64,000 nucleotides of DNA from JBAXEO01 sp963789515 (GTDB lineage Bacteria; Actinomycetota; Coriobacteriia; Anaerosomatales; JAAXUF01). The notes below the pieces were generated by a model that saw only the letters and a program-made list of their open reading frames with translations, was not told the origin of the DNA and did no database searches. Below are positions 39,823 to 48,698 of the stretch, piece by piece (the stretch's first letter is position 1; each line of letters starts with the position of its first letter). The DNA lies in NCBI GenBank assembly GCA_963789515.1, contig CAWBKW010000002.1:995567-1059566 (forward strand), written 5' to 3'. The translations under genes were made by a program, and so were the position numbers.

Positions 39823-41529
39823 TCAACCCCCGGTTTCGCGAAACCTGCGAGACAACGTCCGGCCCGGCCGCACACCTACCGCAACAGGACTCCCGCCGGC
39901 GCGATGTAGCTTCGACGCGTACATCTCCCGGTCCGCTGTCGCTTTGAGCGCCTCCAGACCGCAGAACTCGTCCGGCGCGCACCACGCGGTACCGCTACTC
40001 ATCGAGAGCCGGTACGGCCGATCCTCTGTCGCATTGAAGAGCTCGAAGCCCTCCTGCAGGCGTTGGTTCAACTGGTGCAGAGCGTCGTGGCCCCCGTCGA
40101 CGGTGAGGACCACGAACTCATCGCCACCCATCCGCGCGATGACATCCGCATCACGGAGCGTGGACCTGAGAATGGACGTCGCATCCACCAAGGCCCCGTC
40201 TCCTTGGGCATGGCCGAGTTCGTCGTTGATGGATTTCAGATCGTCCACGTCGCAGAAGATCAGACCGATGCTCTGCTTGGAGCGCCGCGCCTGCGCGATC
40301 GTCTGACCGGCAACGAGTTCGAACCCTCTGAGGTTGTACAGCCCGGTCAACGAGTCGCAGTTCGCGACCTGCTCAAGCTCGCTCGTGCGCTGCTCCTCGG
40401 CGTGCCTACTCTCGGTCACGTCGTGCAGGATGCCTGCGATCGCGACGGGTTCCCCGTCGTCGCTGACCTCGAGGGAGCCGTGCGCGCAGACCCAACGGAC
40501 TTCCCCGTCCGGCCGCACGATTCGAAAGTCGCTCCGCCGGGACCCTTCGGCCCCCGAGACGGCGAGTTCCCATCCGTCGAACTCCCCACGATCCTCGGGA
40601 TAGATGCCCGCGCAGAGCGCTTCCAGCACATCGCCACCGTCAATCGACGGATCGAAGCCGAGAATGCGCGCCGCCTCGTCCGACCACACGCGGGCGCCGG
40701 TGACCAGATCGGTCCTCCAGCTGCCGACGTGACCGGCCGCTTCGGTTTCCGCCAGCAGCACCTCTTTGCGCCGCAACTCGTCTTCGGCGCGCTTGCGCTC
40801 GGTGATGTCCTGGATGATCCCGAACATCGTCACCGCTCGGCCTTCGTCGTCGAACTCGAGCTTGCCCCTACCGTGCACCCGGCGTTCGATGCCGTCATTC
40901 AGGCGAATGATCCGATACTCGATATCGAACGGCATGTGCTTGGCGAAGACGTCTTCCCTGCAGTAGCGCGTCATGCGCTCACGGTCGGCGGGATGCACAC
41001 ACTGTAGCCAGCCCTCGAAGTTCCGCCTGTGGTCCTCGTCCATGCCGAGCACGTCGTAGAGCGCCGCCGAGCAGTCCCAACGGTCGTTCTCGATGTCGTA
41101 GATGTAGTGCCCCAGCCCCGCGACACGCTGGGATTCGTTCAACCACCGCTCACTCTCGCGGAGCGCCGCCTCGGCGCGTCGCCGCTCAGTGATGTCGCTC
41201 ACGACGCTGAGCAGCGCTGTCTCACCTTCGATGCTCACCGGAAACGACACGATCTCCACGGGAAACTGCGTTCCGTCGCTGCGGCAATGTTCGGCCTCGA
41301 AGCGACACCCCTGTTCCGCGGCTTGGAGCATCTGTTCGTCGACCTCGTCGAGGCCTTGGGGTGCTCGGATGTCTCGGATGTTCAGGTTGAGCATCTCCGC
41401 GCGCGAGTAGCCATAGCAGTCCAAAGCCGCGCGGCTCGCATCGAGGATCGACCCGTCGACTCCCACGAGTAGTCGGCCGTCCACGAGCCGGTCGATGACC
41501 TCGCTTGAGATGAACTGGTCGATTCTCAC
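39823..41529 (-). CDS. Diguanylate cyclase with three PAS domains
   Basis: 568 residues from GTG 41527-41529 with GGGAG 9 bases upstream. Three PAS/PAC units (about residues 10-120, 130-260, 265-390), each ending in an ITERRRAE- or VTESRHAE-type PAC tail, precede a GGDEF domain. The catalytic motif is intact (RMGGDEFVVL), and the region DSLTGLYNLRGF is canonical. No transmembrane helix is visible, so it is a cytosolic sensor making c-di-GMP. An inhibitory RxxD site is not evident. The second PAS is closely similar to the first PAS of the sensor at 58.7-60.1 kb. Confidence 0.93.
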   Translation of the reverse strand: MRIDQFISSEVIDRLVDGRLLVGVDGSILDASRAALDCYGYSRAEMLNLNIRDIRAPQGLDEVDEQMLQAAEQGCRFEAEHCRSDGTQFPVEIVSFPVSIEGETALLSVVSDITERRRAEAALRESERWLNESQRVAGLGHYIYDIENDRWDCSAALYDVLGMDEDHRRNFEGWLQCVHPADRERMTRYCREDVFAKHMPFDIEYRIIRLNDGIERRVHGRGKLEFDDEGRAVTMFGIIQDITERKRAEDELRRKEVLLAETEAAGHVGSWRTDLVTGARVWSDEAARILGFDPSIDGGDVLEALCAGIYPEDRGEFDGWELAVSGAEGSRRSDFRIVRPDGEVRWVCAHGSLEVSDDGEPVAIAGILHDVTESRHAEEQRTSELEQVANCDSLTGLYNLRGFELVAGQTIAQARRSKQSIGLIFCDVDDLKSINDELGHAQGDGALVDATSILRSTLRDADVIARMGGDEFVVLTVDGGHDALHQLNQRLQEGFELFNATEDRPYRLSMSSGTAWCAPDEFCGLEALKATADREMYASKLHRAGGSPVAVGVRPGRTLSRRFRETGG

Positions 41530-41907
41530 TGGTCTTCTCTCCCACTACCCTGACTCGACTGGTGCGTGCAGCCGATACCCGGCTGCACCGTCTCAACATG
41601 CGTGCTCAAAGAGATCGAGTACTTCCGTTCCCTCACCCATCCGCGGTGTCCAAGCCCTCCGCGTCGGAGGCGAGTTGAGTGCTTGTTTGCGAGTGCCTGT
41701 ATTGGTGGGCCGATTACTGTATCGGCATGTTGGAGGCGGACCGAAAGCCCAGTCCAGCCACCTATCTCAACCTCACTCCACACCGAATCCCGAGGTAGAG
41801 ATGCACGGCTACTCTCGATGGGCGCGGATGCCTCACGATGCCTCATTCCATCGCCGCCGAGCATAGCGCGGGGCGGGCCACGACCGCTGCGCTGACGACC
41901 GGGGCGG
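41530..41907. other. Non-coding stretch between the multicopper oxidase and PAS-GGDEF genes
   Basis: No convincing gene. Close to the PAS-GGDEF start there is a perfect 9-bp hairpin at 41566-41588 (GTGCAGCCG, loop ATACC, CGGCTGCAC) that would sit in its 5' leader. A weaker GCCGAT/ATCGGC repeat lies near 41710-41730. I find no match to c-di-GMP riboswitch consensus. Confidence 0.5.
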
Positions 41908-41945
41908 AGTGAGGGGGCCGCCCAAGAATGAGCGGCCCCCTCACT
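41908..41945 (-). terminator. Strong hairpin downstream of the multicopper oxidase
   Basis: A 14-bp perfect stem (AGTGAGGGGGCCGC and its complement) around a 10-base loop, beginning 24 bases after the oxidase stop codon. No T-run follows, but the stem is very stable and the position fits a terminator. Confidence 0.7.
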
Positions 41946-41968
41946 AGCAGTTGTGCAGTGTGTGGTGC

Positions 41969-44081
41969 CTACGCGGGCTGTCCTGGCTGAACGGGACCGA
42001 TGCGGTAGGGCCGCATCATCTCGTTGTCCTCGTGATCGACGATATGACAGTGCCACACGAACTGGCCCGGCGTTGCGAACCGCGCCCGAATCCGCGTGAC
42101 TTCTCCGGGGAGGCACGTGACCGTGTCCTTGAAGCCCCGCTCGTTCGGCTCGGGCGGACGAACTCCACCGCTGAGCTGGAGCGGTACGACGGGCTCTCCG
42201 GTGTTCGGGTCCAGTACGAGGGCTTGGCGATTGACCACCTGGAACACCACCTCATGCACATGCATGGGGTGAGCGTCGACCGTCGTGTTGTAGAACTCCC
42301 ACACCTCGGTCGCGCCGACCGCGGGGTTCTCGGTGACCGGATCCATCCACATCTGCGCCTGGGGCGTGCCTGAGGCGTCCACCGTGCCCAAGACCGCGGC
42401 AGCCGGGCCATCCCACGCCATCGACATCTCTTCCATGAGCGCGAGCCGGCGGGTCAAGGAGGCGGCAGGAACAGGCGTGATGGCCGGCAGCGTCAGGAAC
42501 TGCGGCGGCGTGCTGGGGTCGGCCGCGAGTGCCGGAACGACCCGGAACTGCATGATCTGACCGGTGCTGGCAGGATCCGAGGAAGTGAAATCCACACCCG
42601 GGAGGCCTCCGCCGTACGGCTCGTCCGGACCGAGGTTCCCGAGCGTGTAGCTGCCTACCGGCACGTTGGCGAAGTCGACGATCACGTCGGCACGCTCGGC
42701 CAGGCCCAGCAACAGACGGTTTCCACTCGCGGTCACATTCACCGGAGCCTTCAGGAATCCGCCCTCATTGCCGATCTGCCACACCTTGACGCCGGGAATC
42801 TGAGCGAAATCGAGGATCAAGTAGCGGGCCGAGCAACCATTCAGGAAGCGGAAGCGGTAGCGGCGCTTCTGGACTGTCTGGAACGGCCAGGTGGCTCCGT
42901 TGACCATGACGGTGTTGCCGAAGAACTCAGGGTTCCACACCGGCGACAGATCGGTGTCGGGGATGTAGCCCGGATTCGCCACAGTCGCGCCATCGAAGAA
43001 CTCGCGCGACGAGGGGTAGAACAGCGAACCGTCCTCGTTGAAGGCACGATCCTGGATGGCGATGGGAATCTCGAAGTAGGTCTTGTTGCTCGGGAAATGC
43101 ATCGCCATCCTTCGGCGCCGGTCCCGGAAGCGTGGCGCAGGAGCCCGTGCGCCTGTCGACGACGGCATCGTCACCGGCCGCACCGCCACGGATGATGTAG
43201 AAGCCCGCGGGGCCCGCGTAGACATTCAGTCGCGTCATGCCGAGCGCGTGATCGTGGTACCAGATCGTCGACGCCCGGTTGCCGTTTGGATACTGGAAGG
43301 TCGCGTACCCGGGACCCCACGCAACGCCGTAGGCTGCGGAGGCCTTGGACGCGAAGAAGTCGTACCACGTCCCCGTCGTCGCGAACCCCGCGGGAATGTT
43401 GTTCGCCTTCGGCAGGAACCATGCCTCGGCGTAGCCGTCGCTATCGTCGGCGACACCGACCGCACCGTGGACGTGCGTCACGAAGGGAACGGGGCCTTTG
43501 TAGTCCGTGTACTGGGTGTCAGGGTCGGTGAACTGGTCGGGTGTGACGTAGGTCTTGCCCGTGAAGTCGGGCCGCATGTCCCTCTCTGCCACGCCCCCAC
43601 CGGGGTTCGCCCAGTGCAAGGTCGGGTCGACCGGCAGGATGTGCGGCAAGTACTCGCCATTGGCGTCAGTGAGCTCGTTGATCCACTTGATCCGAGTCGG
43701 CCTCCCGGCCTTAGCCTCGATGGTCAGCGAAGGAGCGTTGTGAATGAGCAGCGGGTTCTTGCTGCCCGCGCCATTGACGGAGCCGTAGCCCCACACTGTC
43801 GTCTTGGGGAACCCGGCCGGCAGGATCTGCTCCTGCAGCTGCCGCACTGAGATCTCGTAGTAGTCGATGTCCCTACCCTTCCGCGCGATGGTGGCCGCTT
43901 TGGGCATGACTGGCGGAATGAGCAGCGGGGTCACGTACTTGGGAACCAACGCCGGATCCAGGGTCCCACCGGCGATGGAGGCATATGCGGTGTCGAGAAA
44001 CCTGGTCACGCCGCTTGCGGACACGCACAGCCAAGCACCGGCCGTCGCGCTCCACTTGATGAAGTCCCTTCGGGTCAACAT
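41969..44081 (-). CDS. Tat-exported multicopper oxidase (CotA/bilirubin-oxidase type), one frameshift
   Basis: ATG 44079-44081 follows AAGGAG by 6 bases. The N-terminus LTRRDFIKWSATAG plus a hydrophobic stretch is a twin-arginine signal. Copper ligands are in order: HVHGAVG, WYHDHALGMTRLN, HPMHVHEVVFQV and the type-1 site HCHIVDHEDNEMM. The frame moves near 43095, between the first and second cupredoxin domains; full length is about 700 residues. Substrate could be Mn(II), Fe(II), bilirubin-like pigments or phenols. The presence of an O2-using enzyme suggests at least some oxygen exposure. Confidence 0.9.
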
Positions 44082-44197
44082 GCGAATCTCCTTATCCTTG
44101 TATCCGTGTGCGTCAGAAACGGAACCTGCCACAGCAACCCTCCTCCGTCCGGCCCGCGGCCCCTTGAATTGGGAATTTCTCATCTCTACCCAGCATT

Positions 44198-44213
44198 TGT
44201 GAGAGGCGTCACA
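44198..44213. promoter_or_regulatory. CRP/FNR-family-type palindrome upstream of the multicopper oxidase
   Basis: TGTGA-GAGGCG-TCACA is a perfect match to the CRP half-sites with 6-base spacing. It lies about 117 bases upstream of the oxidase start. A 9-bp inverted repeat (CCCCTTGA-type arms at 44159-44167 and 44214-44222) brackets it. Which regulator binds is unknown. Confidence 0.5.
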
Positions 44214-44309
44214 TCAAGGGGCGGTAGTTCCGACGGAGGACAACATGGAGCGCCGAAAGGCGTTCGGACTGTGGACCAAAGGTGGTAAGCCGAAGATGAA
44301 CGGTTCGCC

Positions 44310-45350
44310 TCATCTTTGCATTCGCGTTAGTATCCGCGAATTCCTGGTCAGTTCGGAGGCGAGCGCCGCTCTGTCCGACGATCGGTGCGCCTCACGGCGC
44401 TTGGCCCGTTCGACACCTTTCGGGCACCGGTTTCCCCACGCATCGATAACCGCGCCGTCGCGCAGAGCGAGCACGATCTCGCAGTCGTTGCTGCAGCCGC
44501 CACACTCGAACCCCACGGTCTCGAAGAGAATCTCCCGGACGTCGAACAAGAAGGGCGCACGCCGCCCACTGCCGCGGGCCAGGATCGCGACGCCGATCGC
44601 GCCCATCAAGTGCCCGGTCTCGTCGACGACGATCTCGTGGCCGGTGATGTCTGCGAACGCCTTGACGACGCCAAGGTTCTTCGATACCCCGCCTTGGAAC
44701 ACGACCGGCGCCAGGATCTCCTTGCCCTTGCCGACGTTGTTCAGGTAGTTGTTCACGATCGCCCGGCACAGGCCGGCGATGATGTCCTCCGTCGGATGGC
44801 CGATCTGAGCCTTGTGGACGAGGTCCGATTCGGCGAAGACCGTGCAGCGGCCCGCGATCTTGGTCGGCCGGCTCGAACGAAGCGCATAGTCGCCGAACTC
44901 CTCCACAGGGATATCGAGGCGGCGTGCCTGCGAGGTCAGGAACGAGCCGGTCCCCGCCGCGCACAGCGTGTTCATCGCGTAGTCCACCGGAACGCCGTCT
45001 CGCAGGATGATGATCTTGGAGTCCTGTCCGCCGATCTCGAGGATCGTCTGCGCATCCGGGTGCAGCGACAGAGTGCCCACGGCGTGGGCCGTGATCTCGT
45101 TCTTCACCACCTGCGCCTCAAGCATCGTGCCGACAAGCTCGCGCGCCGACCCCGTCGTGCCGACCGATACCACGGACACGGTGGAGTCGGCGAGCTGCTC
45201 GGCCAGGTCGGCCAGCACTCGGCGGACCGCGCCGATCGGGTTGCCCTCCGTCCACAGGTACGTGCTCGCCAACACCGCGCCGTCGTCGCTGATGACGACA
45301 GCCTTCGTAGAGATCGAGCCGATGTCGACACCCAGGTAGGCACTAGGCAT
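44310..45350 (-). CDS. BadF/HgdC-type acyl-CoA dehydratase activase (ASKHA ATPase)
   Basis: About 346 residues from ATG 45348-45350, overlapping the preceding stop by 8 bases. ATPase motifs LGVDIGSISTKAVV, VGTTGSARELVG and LEIGGQDSK, and the two cysteines that hold the dimer-bridging [4Fe-4S] cluster (CAAGTGSF and AGRCTVFAESD). Beyond the usual 260-residue core it carries a C-terminal tail with four cysteines (ECGGCSNDCE, NRCPKG). Such activases reduce a partner dehydratase by ATP-driven electron transfer. Here the partners are the two following DUF2229/HgdB-like proteins, so the substrate is unknown. Confidence 0.9.
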   Translation of the reverse strand: MPSAYLGVDIGSISTKAVVISDDGAVLASTYLWTEGNPIGAVRRVLADLAEQLADSTVSVVSVGTTGSARELVGTMLEAQVVKNEITAHAVGTLSLHPDAQTILEIGGQDSKIIILRDGVPVDYAMNTLCAAGTGSFLTSQARRLDIPVEEFGDYALRSSRPTKIAGRCTVFAESDLVHKAQIGHPTEDIIAGLCRAIVNNYLNNVGKGKEILAPVVFQGGVSKNLGVVKAFADITGHEIVVDETGHLMGAIGVAILARGSGRRAPFLFDVREILFETVGFECGGCSNDCEIVLALRDGAVIDAWGNRCPKGVERAKRREAHRSSDRAALASELTRNSRILTRMQR

Positions 45351-46422
45351 TGACGGGCTCCCTGCGGCGCATCGCGAGCATGTCGCAGAAGGCCTCGAGC
45401 CGAGTGAGAACGCCCGTAGTGGATGTCTGGACATCGTAGGACATGAACAGGACGGGGAACGTGCGCTCTCGCGATATGCGCTGCAGCGCCGACATGGCGG
45501 TCACCTCGGGCATGCAGCCGAACGGCTTCACGTGGATCATCCCATCGAAGCCTTCGTCGATCAGCCTGAGCGTGTGATAGACCGAGAAGGCGCCCTCGGC
45601 GCCGGGATCGAACCGGAGGTAGGGCTCGGTCGTGTCCAGCATGCGCTGGATGTGCGGGTAGCCCTCGACCGCCCGGTCGATGATTCCGGTCACGTTGCAG
45701 AATCGATGCACTTCCACCCCTCGCGAAGCGAGGTAGCGCTCCACGTCCATGTTCGAGAACGGCTCCATGAGCACGTACAGTTCTCCGACGATTCCCACGC
45801 GTAGCGGCCGTTCGGGCTTGTCGATCGGGAGTGCACGCAACGCTTCACGGGTATCGTGTTCGAGCCGCTCGACACTCGCGCTGTCGCCAGCATCGGCGAT
45901 GGCTTGAAGAAACGCGTCGAAGAGCTCGTCATGCGCGCCCGCCTCGACCTCGAAACCGATGTTCTTGCGTACGGTGTCCTCGATCGAGTCGAGCACACGG
46001 AACTTCTGCCACGTCAGGTCGATGACACGCTTCATCTCGCGCACTGAGACACCCTTGTTGTGTCGGCGCAGGAAGCGGACGACCGACCCGACGTCGACGG
46101 CGCTCGACAGCTGAATGAAGTCGACGTCGTAGCCGAGGTCGTGGCAGATGGACGCCTGCACCTCGGCGTAGTACCCGAAGCGGCAGCCGCCGCCCGCTTG
46201 GACGATCACGTCGGCCCCTTGTTCGATGGCTTCGATGAAGTTGCCCAGGTTGTACTTGAACGGCAAGCAGACGAACTCCGGACTGTACTTGGCCCCGATC
46301 TCGAGCGTGCGCCTTGTGATGGGTGGCGCGAGCCTCGGCTCGCAATCGAGCAGGTAAGCGACGTCCTTGACGACATGAGCGTAGTTGCCCATATGCGGGA
46401 ACGATGCGATTCGGGATGTCAC
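45343..46422 (-). CDS. 2-Hydroxyacyl-CoA dehydratase-like (HgdB/DUF2229-related) subunit, B-type
   Basis: 359 residues. Conserved cysteine contexts are EFVCLPFKYNLGN, GGGCRFGYYAEVQ, CNVTGI and KPFGCMPEVTAMSALQ; the last is typical of the CoA-dehydratase-like domain that follows DUF2229 in large single-chain proteins of clostridia. It starts with a 4-base overlap after the third subunit and overlaps the activase gene by 8 bases. It likely carries a [4Fe-4S] cluster and works with the activase. The reaction is unknown. Confidence 0.85.
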   Translation of the reverse strand: MTSRIASFPHMGNYAHVVKDVAYLLDCEPRLAPPITRRTLEIGAKYSPEFVCLPFKYNLGNFIEAIEQGADVIVQAGGGCRFGYYAEVQASICHDLGYDVDFIQLSSAVDVGSVVRFLRRHNKGVSVREMKRVIDLTWQKFRVLDSIEDTVRKNIGFEVEAGAHDELFDAFLQAIADAGDSASVERLEHDTREALRALPIDKPERPLRVGIVGELYVLMEPFSNMDVERYLASRGVEVHRFCNVTGIIDRAVEGYPHIQRMLDTTEPYLRFDPGAEGAFSVYHTLRLIDEGFDGMIHVKPFGCMPEVTAMSALQRISRERTFPVLFMSYDVQTSTTGVLTRLEAFCDMLAMRRREPVNA

Positions 46423-47516
46423 GCGACCGCTCCCGCGTTCGCGCCGACGACGCTGTCGCCTCGGCGCATGTGCAGGATGTCAACGAAACTCTCCAGACGT
46501 GTTCGCATCCCGGTCTCACCCGAGTTCTCGTCGATGATGAGAACGACCATCGGGACGCCCTTGATCCGGTGAACCGCGAGCTCGGTCACGAGCGAATCCG
46601 GACCACACGGAAATGTGACGAGGAAGACGATGCCGTCCACGTGTTCGCGCCAGTGCTCGACCGCGCCGAGCAGTTGGCGGCAGTTCGTCCAGTAGAGGCT
46701 CGGCGACAGCCGCTTCGCGAGGCGTGCTGCGAGGGCATGGTCGACGCCCTCGGTGTCGACGACCTCGCAGCCCTGGGCCTTGAGCGCGCTGATGACGGGC
46801 ACGCCTATGCATTCGTCGGCCAGATTGTACGCATGCCCGGCGACGAGCACGCGTGGACGGTCCGACGGCCGGCCGCGCACAGCCTCCTGTGTTCGGACCC
46901 GCTCGGAGGTCGCGGAAGCTTGCACGCGCAGCGCCCTCTCGGTCGCGAGCAGGGCTTGGGGTGCACGTGCGCCGAGATGTAGTGCGAGACGATAGAGTTC
47001 ACCGGATTCACGGGTGCGCGCGTGGGTCTCTCGGCTCGCGTCGACGGAGTAGCTGACGATATCGATTCCCGGAAAGGAGTTGCGGGCGATGTCATACATG
47101 CCCCAGAGCTTGGAGCACTCGAACTCGCCGCGCCCGACTGAGACGTACCGCGGACAGAGTACAGTCTCCGCCCGTTCGGCCAACCAAGCGATGTGACCCA
47201 TTGCGACCTTGACTGACAGGCACGTCTCGTCGACGGAAACGCGGCAGCCGGCTTCGATGATCGCGGGGTTGGTGGGCGGGCTGAGAACGGTCTCTATGCC
47301 CAACGTCGAGAAGTAGGCGTTCCAGAGTGCGGCGCGCTTGTGGTAGAGCAGGGCACGCGGCACACCGATGCGTTGGATTCCGTCGGTCAACTCCGCCCCC
47401 CATGTTCCACCGGCCAAAGCCGTGCGCAGCCTCACCGCACGGTGCCGACTCGTATGGCGCTCCTCGCGTGCAGCGAAGTCACGCTGTCGACCCCCTACTC
47501 TGTTGTACCCACTCAT
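46419..47516 (-). CDS. DUF2229-type activase-related protein, A-type subunit
   Basis: The conserved part begins RIGVPRALLYHKRAALWNAY and continues LSPPTNPAIIEAGCRVSVDE and VLCPRYVSVGRGEFECSK, the DUF2229 pattern, followed by a dehydratase-like half ending FPCGPDSLVTELAV. ATG 47514-47516 adds about 50 non-conserved residues; a later TTG or GTG start near 47400 is possible, so the start is uncertain. With the two preceding entries it forms a split version of the large activase-DUF2229 protein found in anaerobes. Confidence 0.8.
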   Translation of the reverse strand: MSGYNRVGGRQRDFAAREERHTSRHRAVRLRTALAGGTWGAELTDGIQRIGVPRALLYHKRAALWNAYFSTLGIETVLSPPTNPAIIEAGCRVSVDETCLSVKVAMGHIAWLAERAETVLCPRYVSVGRGEFECSKLWGMYDIARNSFPGIDIVSYSVDASRETHARTRESGELYRLALHLGARAPQALLATERALRVQASATSERVRTQEAVRGRPSDRPRVLVAGHAYNLADECIGVPVISALKAQGCEVVDTEGVDHALAARLAKRLSPSLYWTNCRQLLGAVEHWREHVDGIVFLVTFPCGPDSLVTELAVHRIKGVPMVVLIIDENSGETGMRTRLESFVDILHMRRGDSVVGANAGAVA

Positions 47517-47576
47517 GCGTAACACACCGGTCGGCCGTCGGAATGCACGGGAGTCCGCCATCCAGCCATCCACCCT

Positions 47577-47634
47577 CGAGCCGAGCGCCGCGCACGTTGT
47601 GGTTGTATCCTTGGGGTGCTCGGCGCTCGGCTCG
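47577..47634. promoter_or_regulatory. 14-bp perfect inverted repeat between divergent genes
   Basis: CGAGCCGAGCGCCG at 47577-47590 and its exact complement at 47621-47634, separated by 30 bases that include TTGTGGTTGTATCC. It lies directly upstream of the alpha/beta hydrolase gene, and could be a two-site operator or a stem in the transcript leader. Confidence 0.5.
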
Positions 47635-47651
47635 TCCGAGGGGGGTGCCGC

Positions 47652-48665
47652 ATGAAGCGCTGGCTCGGTCTCATCGGTGGCGTCCTGCTCGCCTTGGTGC
47701 TGCTTGCAGCGGTGCTGCTGTTCACTCCGCTTCTCGACCCGGACCTCCGCTCGCGCGCGCAGCCGATCGGCTCGTACTCGGAGGCCGCCGGCCACATCGC
47801 CAGGATCCAAGCAGCGGAGGCTCAGACCGATCTCATCCCCGAAGCAGACAGCATCGCTCTGCTCACGGGGAGCCGCACAGCGACCTCGGTCGTGATCTTC
47901 CACGGCTACACCAGCGTGCCCCGCCAGTTCCGCCTCATCGCCGAGGGCTATCGCGCTCAGGGCTACAACGTCTGGGTGCCGCGCCTTCCCTACCACGGTG
48001 AACGCGACCGAATGACGAGTGACTTCTCCAAGGTCACCGCTCAGGATTTGAGACAGTTCGCCGACGACAACGTCGACATCGCTGCGGCTCTCGGTGAACA
48101 CGTTGTCGTGATCGGCTTCTCGGGCGGTGGGTCTCTCGGCGCATGGTCGGGGGTCGAGCGTCCTGAAGTCTCCCAGACGATTCTCATCTCCCCGCTCTTG
48201 CATCCACTGGGATTCGCCGAATGGCAGGATCGCCCGCTCGTTCGAGCACTCCGGGCCCTTCCCTTCGACATCTACAACTGGTGGGACCCTGCCAAGAAGG
48301 ACAGCGGCCCCCACGGCTACGACTATCCTCGCTTCTCGCTCAAGGGCATCGCCGCCCTCTTGTCGCTCGCACACTGGGCCGACGCCCGAGCTGCGGGGGC
48401 AGGCGGGCTGGTGCAGAGGCCCGTCCTACTCGTCCGAAACGATGGAGACCAGCGGCTCGACTCGGGATACAACGAACGGTTCGTCAGGCGCATCACGACG
48501 CCCGAGCGCCTGAACGTGTTCCGCATTCCCGCCTCGGCCGGACTGCTTCACAACTTCGTGTCGCCGGAGTCCTTTGGCGAGAGCCACGCCCATATCTCGG
48601 AGGCGTACCGCTACCTGTCCGAGGCGCTCGGCATCCCGCTGCCCGACCCTCTGGCCCCGCGCTGA
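47652..48665 (+). CDS. Membrane-anchored alpha/beta hydrolase
   Basis: 337 residues from ATG 47652, preceded by a G-rich GAGGGGGG tract. An N-terminal hydrophobic helix (LIGGVLLALVLLAAVLLF) is an anchor or uncleaved signal, so the enzyme is outside the cytoplasm. The catalytic triad is visible: nucleophile elbow IGFSGGGSLGA, acid in VRNDGDQRLDSGYN, and His in SAGLLHNFVSPE. The HGYTSVP oxyanion loop is present. It resembles carboxylesterase/lysophospholipase-type hydrolases; the substrate is unknown. Convergent with the lipid-type operon that ends at 48699. Confidence 0.85.
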   Translation: MKRWLGLIGGVLLALVLLAAVLLFTPLLDPDLRSRAQPIGSYSEAAGHIARIQAAEAQTDLIPEADSIALLTGSRTATSVVIFHGYTSVPRQFRLIAEGYRAQGYNVWVPRLPYHGERDRMTSDFSKVTAQDLRQFADDNVDIAAALGEHVVVIGFSGGGSLGAWSGVERPEVSQTILISPLLHPLGFAEWQDRPLVRALRALPFDIYNWWDPAKKDSGPHGYDYPRFSLKGIAALLSLAHWADARAAGAGGLVQRPVLLVRNDGDQRLDSGYNERFVRRITTPERLNVFRIPASAGLLHNFVSPESFGESHAHISEAYRYLSEALGIPLPDPLAPR

Positions 48666-48698
48666 TCGTCGCCGGCCCGTGGTGTCACGAGACGCCCT

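Noticed and set aside
41530..41907. c-di-GMP riboswitch in front of the diguanylate cyclase gene
   Set aside because: There is one clean hairpin but no match to the type I or II core.
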